Shown: positions 35,761 through 52,000 of the stretch, piece by piece
Layout of the letters: every line of letters begins with the position of its first letter
Numbering within the stretch: position 1 is the first letter of the stretch
Source: Theocolax elegans
Taxonomy: Eukaryota > Arthropoda > Insecta > Hymenoptera > Cerocephalidae
NCBI GenBank assembly: GCA_026168455.1
Contig: CM047425.1
Span: 43,296,711 to 43,360,710 of the forward strand
DNA length: 64,000 nucleotides
Direction of reading: 5' to 3'
The notes under the pieces: generated by a model
Told to the model about the DNA's origin: nothing
Database searches by the model: none
Seen by the model: the letters and a program-made list of their open reading frames with translations, nothing else
Made by a program: the position numbers and the translations under genes

Positions 35761-38700
35761 CCCGAAATATCCAGGAAATCCCTTATTTAGTAGTGTTATC
35801 CAGAAATACCTCAGAAATTCCAAAATATCCAGGAAATTCCGTTATTATTGGGTTATCCCGAAATACCTCAGCAATCCCGAAGGCCCTGAAATCCCGATTG
35901 GTAGAGTTATCCAAAAATACCACAGAATTCTCGAAATATCCAGGAATACCATAAGTAGTGAGCAGTTTTTTTAAATACCACAATTACCGAAAGATCCAGG
36001 AAATCTCGTAATTGGTAGAATCGTCACGAATTCTCAGATATTCCGAAATATCCAGAAAATCCCGTAATTAGTGGAGTCTTTCTGAAATATTTCAGAAATT
36101 CCCCGAATTAACCAGGAAATCCTAAATTTGTAGAGTTATCCAGAATACTTCAGAAATTCCCGAAACATCCAGAAATTCCGTTATTATTGGTGTTATCCCG
36201 AATTTCCTCAGAAATTCCCGAAAGATCCAGGAATCCCGTAATTAGTAGAGTGATCCAGAAATACCTCAGAAATTCCGAAATACCAGGAAATTCTGTAATT
36301 AGTGTTGTCTTTCTGAAATATTTCAGATATTCCCAAATATCCTGGAAATCCCGTAATTAATAGAGTTATCCAGAAATACCTCAGAATTCCCCAAATATCC
36401 AGAAATCCTTATTTTGTAGAGTTATCCAAAAATACCATAGAAATTCTCGAAATATCCAGGAAATACCATATTAGTGGAGTTTTTTTTTAAATACCTCAGC
36501 AATTACCGAAAGATCCAGGAAATCTCGTAATTGGTAGAATCGTCACGAAATTCCTCAGATATTTCCGAATTTCCAGAAAATCCCGTATTAGTGTAGTCTT
36601 TTTGAAATATTCAGAAATTCCCGAATTATCCAGGAAATCCCTAATTTTGTAGAGTTATCCAGAATACCTCAGAAAATTCCAGAAATATCCAGGAAATCGT
36701 AATTAGTAGCGTCATCACGAAATAAATCAGAAGTTTCCGAATATCCAGGAAATACCACAATTAGTGGAGACATTCGAAGTACCTCAGAAATTCCCGAAAT
36801 ATCCATGAAAGCCCTTAATTTGTAGAGTTATCCAGAAATTCCTCAGAAAATCCCGAAATATCCAGGAAATCCCGTAATTAGTGGAGTCTCTCAGAAATAT
36901 TTCAGAAATTCCCGAAATATACAGGAAATTCCGTAATAGTAGATTCATCACGAATTTCCACAGAAATTCGCGTAATATCAGGAAATCCCGTAATAGGTAG
37001 AATCATCCCGAAATAAGGAATTCCCAAAAGATCCAGGAAATCCCGTAATTGGTATTCATCCCGAATTTCCTCAGATATTCCCGAAATATCCAGGAAATAC
37101 TATAATTAGTGGAGTCTTTCTGAATATTTCAGAAATGCCCGAAATATCCAGGAAATCCCTTATTTAGTAGAGTTATCCAGAAATACCTCAGAAATTCCCA
37201 AAATAATCCAGGAAATTCCGTTATTATTGGTGTTATCCCGAATTTCCTCAGAAATTCCCGAATATTCAGGAAATCCCTTAATTGTAGAGTTATCCAGAAT
37301 ACCTCAGAAATTCCCGAAATATCCAGGAAATCCCGTAATTAGTAGCGTCATCACGAAATAAATCAGAAATTTCCGAAATATCCAGGAAATACCACAATTA
37401 GTGGAGACATTTCGAAGTACCTCAGAAATTCCGGAAATATCCATGAAATCCCTTAATTTGTAGAGTTATCCAGAAATTCCTCAGAAATCCCGAAATATCC
37501 AGGAAATCCCGTAATTAGTGGAGTCTCTCAGAAATATTTCAGAAATTCCCGAAATATACAAGAAATTCCGTATTTAGTAGATTCATCCCGAATTTCCTCA
37601 GAAATTCGCGTAATATCCAGGAAATCCCGTAATAGGTAGAATCATCCCAAAATACCTCGGAATTCCAAGATCCAGGAAATCCCGTATTGTAGATCATCCC
37701 GAATTTCCTCAGATATTCCCGAAATATCCAGGAAATACCTATAGTGGAGTCTTTCTGAATATTTCAGAAATTCCCGAATATCCAGGAAATTCTGTAATTA
37801 GTGGAGTCTTTCTGAAATATTCAGAAATTCCCGAAATATCCTGGAAATCCCGTAATTAGTAAGTTATCCAGAAATACCTCAGAAATTCCCCAAATCCAGA
37901 AAATCCCTTAATTTGTAGAGTTATCCAAAAATACCATAGAAATTCTCGAATATCCAGTATACCAAATTAGTGAGTTTTTTTTAATACCTCAGCAATTACC
38001 GACAGATCCAGGAAATCTCGTAATTGGTAGAATCGTCACGAAATTCTTAGATATTTCCGAAATTTCCAGAAAATCCCGTAATTGTGGAGCCTTTTGAAAT
38101 ATTTCGAAATTCCCGAATTATCCAGGAAATCCCTTAATTTGTAGAGTTATCCAGAAATACCTCAGAAATTCCGAAATATCCAGGAAATCCCGTAATTAGT
38201 AGCGTCATCACGAAATAATCAGAAATTCCCGAAATCCAGGAAATACTATAATTTAGTGTAGTCTTACTGAAATATTTCAGAAATTCCCGAAATATCCAGG
38301 AAATCCCTTATTTAGTAGAATTATCCAGAAATACCTCAGAAATTCCGAATATCCAGGAAATACTATAATTAGTGGAGTCTTTCTGAATATTTCAGAAATT
38401 CACGAAATATCCAGGAAATCCCTATTTAGTATAGTTATCCAGAATACCTCAGAAATTCCGAAATATCCAGGAATTCCGTTATTATTGGTGTTATCCCGAA
38501 TTTCCTCAGAAATTCCCGAAAGATCCAGGAAATCCGTAATTAGTAGAGTGATCCAGGAATACCTCAGAAATTCCCGAAATATCCAGGAATTCCGTAATTA
38601 GTGGAGTCTTTCTGACATATTTCAGAAATTCCCGATTATCCAGGAATTCGTAATTAGTAGCGTCATCCCGAAATACCTCAAGCAATTCCCGAAGGCCATG

Positions 38701-41700
38701 GAAGTCCAGTAATTGGTAGAATCATCACGAATTTCCTCAGATATTCCCGAAATATCCAAAAATCCCGTAATTAGTACGTCAATCCACAATATCTCGAAAT
38801 TCCCGAAATAATCCTGGAAAGCCCGTAATTAGTAGTATCCAGAAATACCTCAGAAATTCCGAAATCTCCTGAATCCTTAATTTTAGTATAGTTATCCAAA
38901 AATACCACAGAAATTCTCGAATATCCAGGAAATACCATGATAGTGAAGTTTTTTTTTAAATCCCTCAGCAATTACCGAAAGATCTACGAATCCCGTAATT
39001 GGTAGATTCATCCCGAATTTCCTCAGATATTCCCGAATATCCAGGAATACTATAATAGTGAGTCCTTTTCTGAATTATTTCAGAAATTCCCGAAAGATCC
39101 AGGAATCCCGTAATTATAAGAGTTATCCAAACCTCAGAAATTCCCGAATATCCAGGAAATTCTGTAGTTCGTGAGTCTTTCGGAAATATTTCAGAAATTC
39201 CCGAAATATCCTGGAATCCCGTAATTAGTAGAGTTATCAGAAATACCCAGAAATTCCCCAAATGTCCAGGAAATCCCTTAATTTTAGAGTTACCAGAAAT
39301 ACCTCAGAAATTCCCGAAATATCCAGGAAATCCCTAATAGTAGCGTCATCACGAAATAATCAGAATTTCCGAAATAGATCCAGGAAATACCACAATAGTG
39401 GAGACATTTCGAAGTACCTCAGAAATTCCGGAAATATCCATGAAACCCTTAATTTGTAGAGTTATCCAGAAATTCCTCAGAAAATCCCGAAATATCCAGG
39501 AATCCCGAAATAGTGGAGTCTCTCTCAGAAAATTTGAGAAATTCCCGAAATATACAAGAAATTCGTAATAGTAGATTCATCCGAATTTCCTCAGAAATTC
39601 CCGAAATATCCAGGAAATCCCTTTTTAGTAAGGAGTTTATCCAGAAATACCTCAGAAATTCCCGAATATCCAGGAAATAAACTTATTGTGGAGTCTTTCT
39701 GAATATTTCAGAATTCACGAAATATCCAGGAAATCCTTATTTAGTATAGTTATCCAGAAATACCTCGGAAATTCCCGAAATATCCGGAATTCCGTTTATT
39801 ATTGGTGTTATCCGAATTTCCTCAGAATTCCCGAATGATCCAGGAAATCCCGTATTAGTAGAGTGATCCAGGAATCCTCAAAATTCCCGAAATCCAGGAA
39901 ATTCCGTAATTATGGAGTCTTTCTGACATATTCAGAAGTTCCGAATTATCCAGGAAATTCCGTAATTAGTAGCGTCATCCCGAAATACCTCAGCATTCCG
40001 AAGGCCCTGGAAGTCCAGTAATTGGTAGAATCATCACGAATTTCCTCAGATATTCCCGAAATTCCAAAAATCCGTAATTAGTGCGCATTCCACAGTATCT
40101 CAGAATTCCCGAAATATCCTGAAATCCCGTAATTATAGAGTTATCCAGAAATACCTCAGAAATTCCCGAAATATCCTGGAAATCCTTAATTTTCGAGTTA
40201 TCCAAAAATACCACAGAATTCTCGAAATATCCAGGAAATACCATGATTATGGAGTTTTTTTAAATACCTCAGCAATACCGAAAGATCCAGGAAATCCCGT
40301 AATTGGTAGATTCATCCCGAATTTCCTCAGATATTCCCGAAATATCAGGAAATACTATAATTAGTGGAGGCTTTCTGAATTATTTCAGAAATTCCCGAAA
40401 GATCCAGGAAATCCCTAATTAGTAGAGTTATCCATAAATACCTCAGAAATTCCCGATATACCAGGAAATTCTGTATTAGTGAGTCTTTCTGAAATATTTC
40501 AGAAATTCCCGAATATCCTGGAAATCCCGTATTAGTATAGTTATCCAGAAATACCTCAGAAATTCCCCAAATGTCAAAAATCCTTAATTTGTAGAGTTAT
40601 CCACAAATACATAGAAATTCCGAATATCCAGGAAATTCCATAATTAGTGGAGTTTTTTTTTAAATACCTCAGCAATTACCGAAGATTCAGGAAATCTCGT
40701 AATAGGTAGAATCGTCACGAATTCCTCAGAATTTCCGAAATTTCCAGAAATCCCGTAATTAGTGGAGTCTTTGAAATATTTCAGAATTCCCGATTATCCA
40801 GGAAATCCCTTAATTTGTAAGTTATCCAGAAATACCTCAGAAATTCCCGAAATATCCATGAATCCCGTATCAGTAGCTTCATCCGAAATAAATCAGAAAT
40901 TTCCGAAATATCCAGGAAATACCACAATTAGTGAGACATTCGAAGTACCTCAGGAATTCCCGAATATCCAGGAAATCCCGTAATTAGTGGAGTCTCTCAG
41001 AAATATTTCAGAAATTCCCGAAATATACAGGAAATTCCGTAATTAGTAGTTCATCCCGAATTCCACAGAAATTCGCATAATATCCGAAATCCCGTAATAG
41101 GTAGAATCATCCCGAAATACCTCGAATTCCCCAAAGATCCAGGAAATCTCGTAATTGGTAAATCGTCACGAAATTCCTCAATATTTTCCGAAATTTCCAG
41201 AAATCCGTAATTAGTGGAGTCTTTTTGAAATATTTCAGAAATTCCCGAATTATCCAGGAAATCCTTATTTATAGCTATCCAGAATACCTCAGAATTCCCG
41301 AAATATCCAGAAAACTATAATTAGTGGAGTCTTCTGAATATTTCAGAAATTCCCGAAATATCCAGGAAATCCCTTATTTAGTAGAGTTATCCAGAAAATA
41401 CATCAAATTCCCGAAATATCCAGGAAATTCCTTTATTATTGGTGTTATCCCGAATTTCCTCAGAATTCCCGAAAGATCAGGATATCCGACTTAGTAGAGT
41501 GATCCAGGAATACCTCGAAATTCCCGAAATACCAGGAAATTCCGTATTAGCATCATCCGAAATACCTCACATTTCCCGAAGGCCCTGGAAATCCGTAATT
41601 GGTAGAATCATCACGAATTTCCTCAGATGTTCCCGAAATATCCAAAAAATCCCGTAATTAGTAGCGTCATTCCACATATCTCAGAAATTATTTCCTGGAA

Positions 41701-43099
41701 ATCCCGTAATTAGTAGAGTTATCGAGAAATACTCAGAAATTCCCGAAATATCCAGGAAATCCCTTAATTTGTAGAGTTATCCAAAAATACCACAGAAATT
41801 CTCGATATCCAGGAAATACCATGATTAGTGAGTTTTTTTTTAAATACCTCAGCAATTACCTAAGATCCAGGAAATCCCGTAATTGGTAGATTCAACCCAT
41901 TTCCTCAGATATTCCCGAAATATCCAGGAAATACTATAATTAGTGGAGTCTTTCTGAAATATTTCAGAAATTCCCGAAATATCCAGGAAATCCTTATTTA
42001 GTAGAAGTTATCCAGAAATACCGCAGAAATTCCCGAAAATCAGGAAATCCCGTAATTCGTAGCGTCATCCCGAATAAATAAGAAATTCCGAAATATCCAG
42101 GAAATACCACAATTAGTGAACATTTCGAAGTACCTCAGGAATCCCGAATATCCAGGAAATCCCGTAATTAGTGGAGTCTCTCAGAATATTCAGAATTCCC
42201 GAATACACAGGAAATTCCGTATTAGTAGATTCATCCCGAATTTCCAGAAAATTCGCATAATTCCAGGAATCCCGTAATAGGCAGAATCCAATCCCGAATA
42301 CCTCGGAATTCCCAAAAGATCCAGGAAATCCCGTAATGTAGATCATCCCGATTTCCTCAGATAATCCCCGAAATATCCAGGAAATACTATAATTAGTGGA
42401 GTCTTTCTGAAATATTTCAGAAATTCACGAATATCCAGGAATCCCTTATTAGTATAGTTCCAGAAATACCTCAGAAATTCCCGAATATCCAGGAAATTCC
42501 GTTATTATTGGTGTTATCCCGATTTCCTCAGAAATTCCCGAAAGATCAGGAAATCCCGTAATATAGAGTGATCCAGAAATACCTCAGAAATTCCCGAAAT
42601 ATCCGGAAATTCTGTATAGTGGAGTCTTTCTGAATATTTCAGAAATTCCCGAATATACAAGAATCCCGTAATTGTAGTTTTATCCGAATACCTCAGAATT
42701 CCCCAAATATCCGAAAAGCCTTAATTTGTAGAGTTCCAAAAACCATAGAAATTCTCGAAATATCCAGGAATACCATAATTATGGGTTTTTTTTTAAATAC
42801 CTCAGCAATTACCGAAAGATCCAGGAAACTCGTAATTGGTAGAATCGTCACGAAATTCTCAGATATTTCCGAATTTCCAGAAATCCGTAATTATGGAGTC
42901 TTTTTGAAATTTCAGAAATTCCCGAATTATCCAGGAAATCCCTTAATTTGTAGAGTTATCCAGAAATACCTCAGAAATTCCCGAAATATCAGGAAATCCC
43001 GTAATTAGTAGCGTCATCACGAAATAAATCAGAAATTTCCGAAATATCCAGGAATATACCACAATTAGTGGAGACATTTCGAAGTCCCCTCAGAAATTC

Positions 43100-46000
43100 C
43101 GGAAATATCCATGAAATCCCTTAATTGTAGAGTTTCGCCGAAATATCGCTCAGAAAATCCCGAAATAATCCAGGAAATCCCGTAATTAGTGGAGTCTCTC
43201 AGAAATATTTCAGAGATTCCCGAAATTACAAGAAATTCCGGATTTAGAGATTCATCCCGAATTTCCGCCATCAGAATTCGCGTAATATCCAGGAAATCCC
43301 GTAATAGTAGAATCATCCCAAAATACCTCGGAATCCCAAAAGATCCAGGAAATCCCGTAATTGGTAGATTCATCCCGAATTTCCTCAGATATTCCCGAAA
43401 TATCCAGGAAATACTATAATTAGTGGAGTCTTTCTGAAATATTTCAGAAATTCCCGAAATATCCAGGAAATTCTGTAATTAGTGGAGTCTTTCTGAAATA
43501 TTTCGAAATTCCCGAAATATCCTGGAAATCCCGTAATTAGTAGAGTTATCCAGAATACCTCAGAAATTCCCCAAATACCAGAAAATCCCTTAATTTGTAG
43601 AGTTATCCAAAAATACCATAGAAATTCTCGAAATATCCAGGAAATACCATAATTAGTGGAGTTTTTTTTTAAATACCTCAGCAATTACCGACAGATCCAG
43701 GAAATCTCGTAATTGGTAGAATCGTCACGAAATTCCTCAGATATTTCCGAAATTTCCAGAAAATCCCGTAATTAGTGGAGCCTTTTGAAATATTTCAGAA
43801 ATTCCCGAATTATCCAGGAAATCCCTTAATTTGTAGAGTTATCCAGAAATACCTCAGAAATTCCCGAAATATCCAGGAAATCCCGTAATTAGTAGCGTCA
43901 TCACGAAATAAATCAGAAATTCCCGAAATATCCAGGAAATACTATAATTAGTGTAGTCTTACTGAAATATTTCAGAAATTCCCGAAATATCCAGGAAATC
44001 CCTTATTTAGTAGAATTATCCAGAAATACCTCAGAAATTCCCGAAATATCCAGGAAATACTATAATTAGTGGAGTCTTTCTGAAATATTTCAGAAATTCA
44101 CGAAATATCCAGGAAATTCTGTAGTTAGTGGAGTCTTCTGAAATATTTCAGAATTCCCGAATATCCTGGAAACCCGTAATTAGTAGAGTTATCCAGAAAT
44201 ACCTCAGAAATCCCAAATGTCCAGAAAATCCCTTAATTTGTAGAGTATCCACAAATACCATAGAAATTCTCGAAATAAGGAAATTCCATAATTAGTGGAT
44301 TTTTTTTAAATACCTCAGCAATTACCGAAAGATTCAGGAAATCTCGTAATTGGTAGAATCGTCACGAAATTCCTCAGATATTTCCGAAATTTCCAGAAAA
44401 TCCCGTAATTAGTGGAGTCTTTTTGAAATATTTCAGGAATTCCCGAATTATCCAGGAAATCCCTTAATTTGTAGAGTTATCCAGAAATACCTCAGAAATT
44501 CCCGAAATATCCAGGAAATCCCGTAATCAGTAGCGTCATCACGAAATAAATCAGAAATTTCCGAAATATCCAGGAAATACCACAATTAGTGGAGACATTT
44601 CGAAGTACCTCAGAAATTCCCGAAATATCCATGAAATCCCTTAATTTGTAGAGTTATCCAGAAATTCCTCAGAGAATCCCGAAATATCCAGGAAATCCCG
44701 TAATTAGTGGAGTCTCTCAGGAATATTTCAGAAATTCCCGAAATATACAGGAAATTCCGTAATTAGTAGATTCATCCCGAATTTCCACAGAAATTCCTGA
44801 AATATCCAGGAAATACTATAATTAGTGGAGTCTTTCTGAAATACCTCGGAATTCCCAAAAGATCCAGGAAATCCCGTAATTGGTAGATTCATCCCGAATT
44901 TCCTCAGATATTCCCGAAATATCCAGGAAATACTATAATTAGTGGAGTCTTTCTGAAATAATTCAGAAATTCCCGAAATATCCAGGAAATCCCTTATTTA
45001 GTAGAGTTATCCAGAAATACCTCAGAAATTCCCGAAATATCCAGGAAATACTATAATTAGTGGAGTCTTTCTGAAATATTTCAGAAATTCCCGAAATATC
45101 CAGGAAATCCCTTATTTAGTAGAGTTATCCAGAAATACCTCAGAAATTCCCGAAATATCCAGACAATTCCGTTATTATTGGTGTTATCCCGAATTTCCTC
45201 AGAAATTCCCGAAAGAACCAGGAAATCCCGTAATTAGTAGAGTGATCCAGGAATACCTCAGATATTCCCGAAATATCCAAGAAATTCCGTAATTAGAGGA
45301 GTCTTTCTGAAATATTTCAGAAATTGCCGAAATATCCAGGATATTCCGTAATTAGTAGCATCATCCCGAAATATCTCAGCAATTCCCGAAGGCCCTGGAA
45401 ATCCCTTAATTTGTAGAGTTATCCAAAAATACCATAGAAATTCTCGAAATATCCAGGAAATACCATAATTAGTGGAGTTTTTTTTTAAATACCTCAGCAA
45501 TTACCGAAAGATCCAGGAAATCTCGTAATTAGTAGAATCGTCACGAAATTCCTCAGATATTCCCGAAATATCCAGAAAATCCCGTAATTAGTGGAGTCTT
45601 TCTGAAATATTTCAGAAATTCCCGAATTATCCAGGAAATCCCTAAATTGTAGAGTTATCCATAAATACTTCAGAAATTCCCGAAATATCAGGAAATTCCG
45701 TATTATTGGTGTTATCCCGAATTTCCTCAGAAATTCCCGAAAGATCCAGGAATCCCGTAATTAGTAGAGTGATCCAGAAATACCTCAGAAATTCCCGAAT
45801 ATCCAGGAAATTCTGTAATTAGTGGAGTCTTCTGAAAATTTCAGAAATTCCCGAAATATCCTGGAAATCCCGTAATTAGTAGAGTTATCCAGAAATACCT
45901 CAGAAATTCCCCAAATATCCAGAAAATCCCTTAATTTGTAGAGTTATCCAAAAATACCATAGAAATTCTCGAAATATCCAGGAACTACCATAATTAGTGG

Positions 46001-49000
46001 AGTTTTTTTTTAAATACCTCAGCAATTACCGAAAGATCCAGGAAATCTCGTAATTGGTAGAATCGTCACGAAATTCCTCAGAAATTCCCGAAATATCCAG
46101 GAAATCCCGTAATTAGTAGCGTCATCACGAAATAAATCAGAAATTTCCGAAATATCCAGGAAATACCATAATTAGTGGAGACTTCGAAGTACCTCAGAAA
46201 TTCCGAAATATCCATGAAATCCTTAATTTGTAGAGTTATCCAGAAATTCTTTAGAAAATCCCGAAATATCCAGGAAATCCCGTAATTAGTGGAGTCTCTC
46301 AGAAATATTTCAGAAATTCCCGAAATATACAAGAAATTCCGTAATTAGTAGATTCATCCCGAATTTCCACAGAAATTCGCGTAATATCCAGGAAATCCCG
46401 TATAGGTAGAATCATCCCGAAATACCTCGGAATTCCCAAAAGATCCAGGAAATCCCGTAATTGGTAGATTCATCCCGAATTTCCTCAGATATTCCCGAAA
46501 TATCCAGGAAATACTATAATTAGTGGAGTCTTTCTGAAATATTTCAGAAATTCCCGAAATATCCAGGAAATCCCTTATTTAGTAGAGTTATCCAGAAATA
46601 CCTCAGAAATTCCCGAAATATCCAGGAAATCCCGTAATTAGTAGCGTCATCCCGAAATAAATAAGAAATTTCCGAAATATCCAGGAAATACCACAATTAG
46701 TGGAGGACATTTCGAAGTATCAGGAATTCCCGAAATATCCAGGAAATCCCGTAATTAGTGGAGTCTCTCAGAAATATTTCAGAAATTCCCGAAATACACA
46801 GGAAATTCCGTAATTAGTAGATTCATCCCGAATTTCCACAGAAATTCGCATAATATCCAGGAAATCCCGTAATAGGCAGAATCATCCCGAAATACCTCGG
46901 AATTCCCAAAAGATCCAGGAAATCCCGTAATTGGTAGATTCATCCCGAATTTCCTCAGATAATCCCCGAAATATCCAGGAAATACTATAATTAGTGGAGT
47001 CTTTCTGAAATATTTCAGAAATTCACGAAATATCCAGGAAATCCCTTATTTAGTATAGTTATCCAGAAATACCTCAGAAATTCCCGAAATATCCAGGAAA
47101 TTCCGTTATTATTGTGTTATCCCGAATTTCCTCAGAAATTCCCGAAAGATCCAGGAAATCCCGTAATTAGTAGAGTGATCAGAAATACCTCAGAATTCCC
47201 GAAATATCCAGGAAATTCTGTAATTAGTGGAGTCTTTCTGAAATATTTCAGAAATTCCCGAAATATCCTGGAAATCCCGTAATTAGTAGAGTTATCCAGA
47301 ATACCTCAGAAATTCCCCAAATATCAGAAAAGCCTTAATTTGTAGAGTTATCCAAAAATACCATAGAAATTCTCGAATATCCAGGAAATACCATAATTAG
47401 TGGAGTTTTTTTTAAATACCTCAGCAATTACCGAAAGATCCAGGAAATCTCGTAATTGGTAGAATCGTCACGAAATTCCTCAGATATTTCCGAATTTCCA
47501 GAAAATCCGTAATTAGTGGAGTCTTTTTGAAATATTTCAGAAATTCCGAATTATCCAGGAATCCCTTAATTTGTAGAGTTATCCAGAAATACCTCAGAAA
47601 TTCCCGAAATATCCAGGAAATCCCGTAATTAGTAGCGTCATCACGAAATAAATCAGAAATTTCCGAAATATCCAGGAAATACCACAATTAGTGGAGACAT
47701 TTCGAAGTACCTCAGAAATTCCGGAAATATCCATGAAATCCCTTAATTTGTAGAGTTATCCAGAAATTCCTCAGAAAATCCCGAAATATCCAGGAAATCC
47801 CGTAATTAGTGGAGTCTCTCAGAAATATTTCAGAGATTCCCGAAATATACAAGAAATTCCGTATTTAGTAGATTCATCCCGAATTTCCTCAGAAATTCGC
47901 GTAATATCCAGGAAATCCCGTAATAGGTAGAATCATCCCAAAATACCTCGGAATTCCCAAAAGATCCAGGAAATCCCGTAATTGGTAGATTCATCCCGAA
48001 TTTCCTCAGATATTCCCGAAATATCCAGGAAATACTATAATTAGTGGAGTCTTTCTGAAATATTTCAGAAATTCCCGAAATATCCAGGAAATTCTGTAAT
48101 TAGTGGAGTCTTTCTGAAATATTTCAGAAATTCCCGAAATATCCTGGAAATCCCGTAATTAGTAGAGTTATCCAGAAATACCTCAGAAATTCCCCAAATA
48201 TCCAGAAAATCCCTTAATTTGTAGAGTTATCCAAAAAACTACCATAGAAATTCTCGAAATATCCAGGAAATACTATTAGTGGAGTTTTTTTTAAATACCT
48301 CACAATTACCGACAGATCCAGGAAATCTCGTAATTGTAGAATCGTCACGAAATTCCTCAGATATTTCCGAAATTTCCAGAAAATCCCGTAATTAGTGGAG
48401 CCTTTTGAAATATTTCAGAAATTCCCGAATTATCCAGGAAATCCCTTAATTTGTAGAGTTATCCAGAAATACCTCAGAAATTCCCGAAATATCCAGGAAA
48501 TCCCGTAATTAGTAGCGTCATCACGAATAAATCAGAAATTCCCGAAATATCCAGGAATACTATAATTAGTGTAGTCTTACTGAAATATTTCAGAAATTCC
48601 CGAAATATCCAGGAAATCGCCTTATTTAGTAGAATTATCCAGAAATACTCAGAAATTCCCGAAATATCAGGAAATACTATAATTAGTGGATCTTCTGAAA
48701 TATTTCAGAAATTCACGAAATATCCAGGAAATTCTGTAGTAGTGGAGTCTTCTGAAATATTTCAGAATTCCCGAAATATCCTGGAAAACCAGAAATCCCG
48801 TAATAGTAGAGGTATCCAGAAATACCTCAGAAATTCCCCAAATGTCCAAGAAATCCCTTAATTTGTAGAGTTTATCCACAAATACCATAGAAATTCTCGA
48901 AATATCCAGGAAATCCATAATTAGTGGAGTTTTTTTTAAATACCTCAGCAATTACCGAAAGATTCGGAAATCTCGTAATTGGTAGAATCGTCACGAAATT

Positions 49001-52000
49001 CCTCAGATATTTCCGAAATTTCCAGAAAATCCCGTAATAGTGGAGCTTTTTGAAATATTTCAGGAATTCCCGAATATCCAGGAAATCCCTTAATTGTAGA
49101 GTTATCCAGAAATACCTCAGAAATTCCCGAAATATCCAGGAAATCCCTAATCAGTTAGCGTCATCACGAAATAAATCAGAAATTTCCGAAAATCCAGCGA
49201 AATACCACAATTAGTGGAGACATTTCGAAGTACCCATCAGAAATTCCCGAAATATCCATGAAATCCCTTAATTTGTAGAGTTATCCAAATTCCTCAGAGA
49301 ATCCCGAAATATCCAGGAAATCCCGTAATTAGTGGAGTCTCTCAGGAATATTCAGAAATTCCCGAAATATACAGGAAATTCCGTAATTTAGATTCATCCC
49401 GAATTTCCACAGAAATTCCTGAAATATCCAGGAAATACTATAATTAGTGGAGTCTTTCTGAAATACCTCGGAATTCCCAAAAGATCCAGGAAATCCCTAA
49501 TTGGTAGAATCGTCACGAAATTCCTCAGATATTTCCGAAATTTCCAGAAAATCCCGTAATAGTGGAGCTTTTTGAAATATTTCAGGAATTCCCGAATATC
49601 CAGGAAATCCCTTAATTGTAGAGTTATCCAGAAATACCTCAGAAATTCCCGAAATATCCAGGAAATCCCTAATCAGTTAGCGTCATCACGAAATAAATCA
49701 GAAATTTCCGAAAATCCAGCGAAATACCACAATTAGTGGAGACATTTCGAAGTACCCATCAGAAATTCCCGAAATATCCATGAAATCCCTTAATTTGTAG
49801 AGTTATCCAAATTCCTCAGAGAATCCCGAAATATCCAGGAAATCCCGTAATTAGTGGAGTCTCTCAGGAATATTCAGAAATTCCCGAAATATACAGGAAA
49901 TTCCGTAATTTAGATTCATCCCGAATTTCCACAGAAATTCCTGAAATATCCAGGAAATACTATAATTAGTGGAGTCTTTCTGAAATACCTCGGAATTCCC
50001 AAAAGATCCAGGAAATCCCTAATTGGTAGATTCATCCCGAATTTCCTCAGATATTCCCGAAATATCCAGGAAATACTATAATTAGTGGAGTCTTTCTGAA
50101 ATAATTCCGAAATTCCCGAAATATCCAGGAAATCCTTATTAGTAGAGTTATCCAGAAATACCTCAAAATTCCCGAAATACCAGGAAATACTATAATTAGT
50201 GGAGTTCTTTCTGAAATATTTCAGAAATTCCCGAAATATCCAGGAAATCCCTTATTTAGTAGAGTTATCCAGAATACTCAGAATTCCGCAAATATCCAGA
50301 CAATTCCGTTATTATTGGTGTTATCCCGAATTCCTCAGAAATTCCGAAAGAACCAGGAAATCCCGTAATTAGTAGAGTGATCCAGGAATACCTCAGATAT
50401 TCCGAAATATCCAAGAAATTCCGTAATTAGAGGAGTCTTTCTGAAATATTTCAGAAATTGCCGAAATATCCAGGATATTCCGTAATTAGTAGCATCATCC
50501 CGAAATATCTCAGCAATTCCCGAAGGCCCTGGAAATCCCTTAATTTGTAGAGTTATCCAAAAATACCATAGAAATTCTCGAAATATCCAGAAATACCATA
50601 ATATGGAGTTTTTTTTAAATACCTCAGCAATTACGAAAGATCCAGGAAATCTCGTAATTAGTAGAATCGTCACGAAATTCCTCAGATATTCCCGAAATAT
50701 CCAGAAAATCCCGTAATTAGTGGAGTCTTTCTGAAATATTTCAGAAATTCCCGAATTATCCAGGAAATCCCTAAATTTGTAGAGTTATCCATAAATACTT
50801 CAGAAATTCCCGAAATATCCAGGAAATTCCGTTATTATTGGTGTTATCCCGAATTTCCTCAGAAATTCCCGAAAGATCCAGGAAATCCCGTAATTAGTAG
50901 AGTGATCCAGAAATACCCCAGAAATTCCCGACATATCCAGGAAATTCTGTAATTAGTGGAGTCTTTCTGAAATATTCAGAAATTCCCGAATATCCTGAAT
51001 CCCGTAATTAGTAGAGTTATCCAAAAATACCTCAGAAATTCCCCAATATCCAGAAAATCCCTTAATTTGTAGAGTTATCCAAAAATACCATAGAAATTCT
51101 CGAAATATCCAGGAACTACCATATTAGTGAGTTTTTTTTTAAATACCTCAGCAATTACCGAAAGATCCAGGAAATCTCGTAATGGTTAGAATCGTCACGA
51201 AATTCCTCAGAAATTCCCGAAATATCGCAATCCCGTAATTAGTAGCGTCATCACGAAAAAATCAGAAATTTCCGAAATATCCAGGAAATACCATAATTAG
51301 TGGAGACATTTCGAAGTACCCAGAAAATTCCGAAATATCCATGAAATCCCTTAATTTGTAGAGTTATCCAGAAATTCTTTAGAAAATCCCGAAATATCCA
51401 GAAAATCCCGTAATTAGTGGAGTCTCTCAGAACATATTTCAGAAATTCCCGAAATATACAAGAAATTCCGTAATTAGTAATGATTCATCCCGAATTTCCC
51501 AGAAATTCGCGTAATATCCAGGAAATCCCGTAATAGGTAGAATCATCCCGAAATACCTCGGAATTCCCAAAAGATCCAGGAAATCCCGTAATTGGTAGAT
51601 TCATCCCGAATTTCCTCAGATATTCCCGAAATATCCAGGAAATACTATAATTAGTGAGTCTTTCTGAAATATTTCAGAAATTCCCGAAATATCAGGAAAT
51701 CCCTTATTTAGTAGAGTTATCCAAAACTACCTCAGAAATTCCCGAAATATCCAGAAAATCCCGTAATTAGTAGCGTCATCCCGAAATAAATAAGAAATTT
51801 CCGAAATATCCAGGAAATACCCAATTAGTGGAGACATTTTTCGAAGTACCAGCTGGAATTCCGAATATCCAGGAAATCCCGTAATTAGTGGAGTCTTCTT
51901 CATAAATATTCAGAAATTCCCGAAATACACAGGAAAATTCCGTAATATAGATTCCTTAACCCGAATTTCCACAGAAATTCGCATAATATCCAGGAATCCC

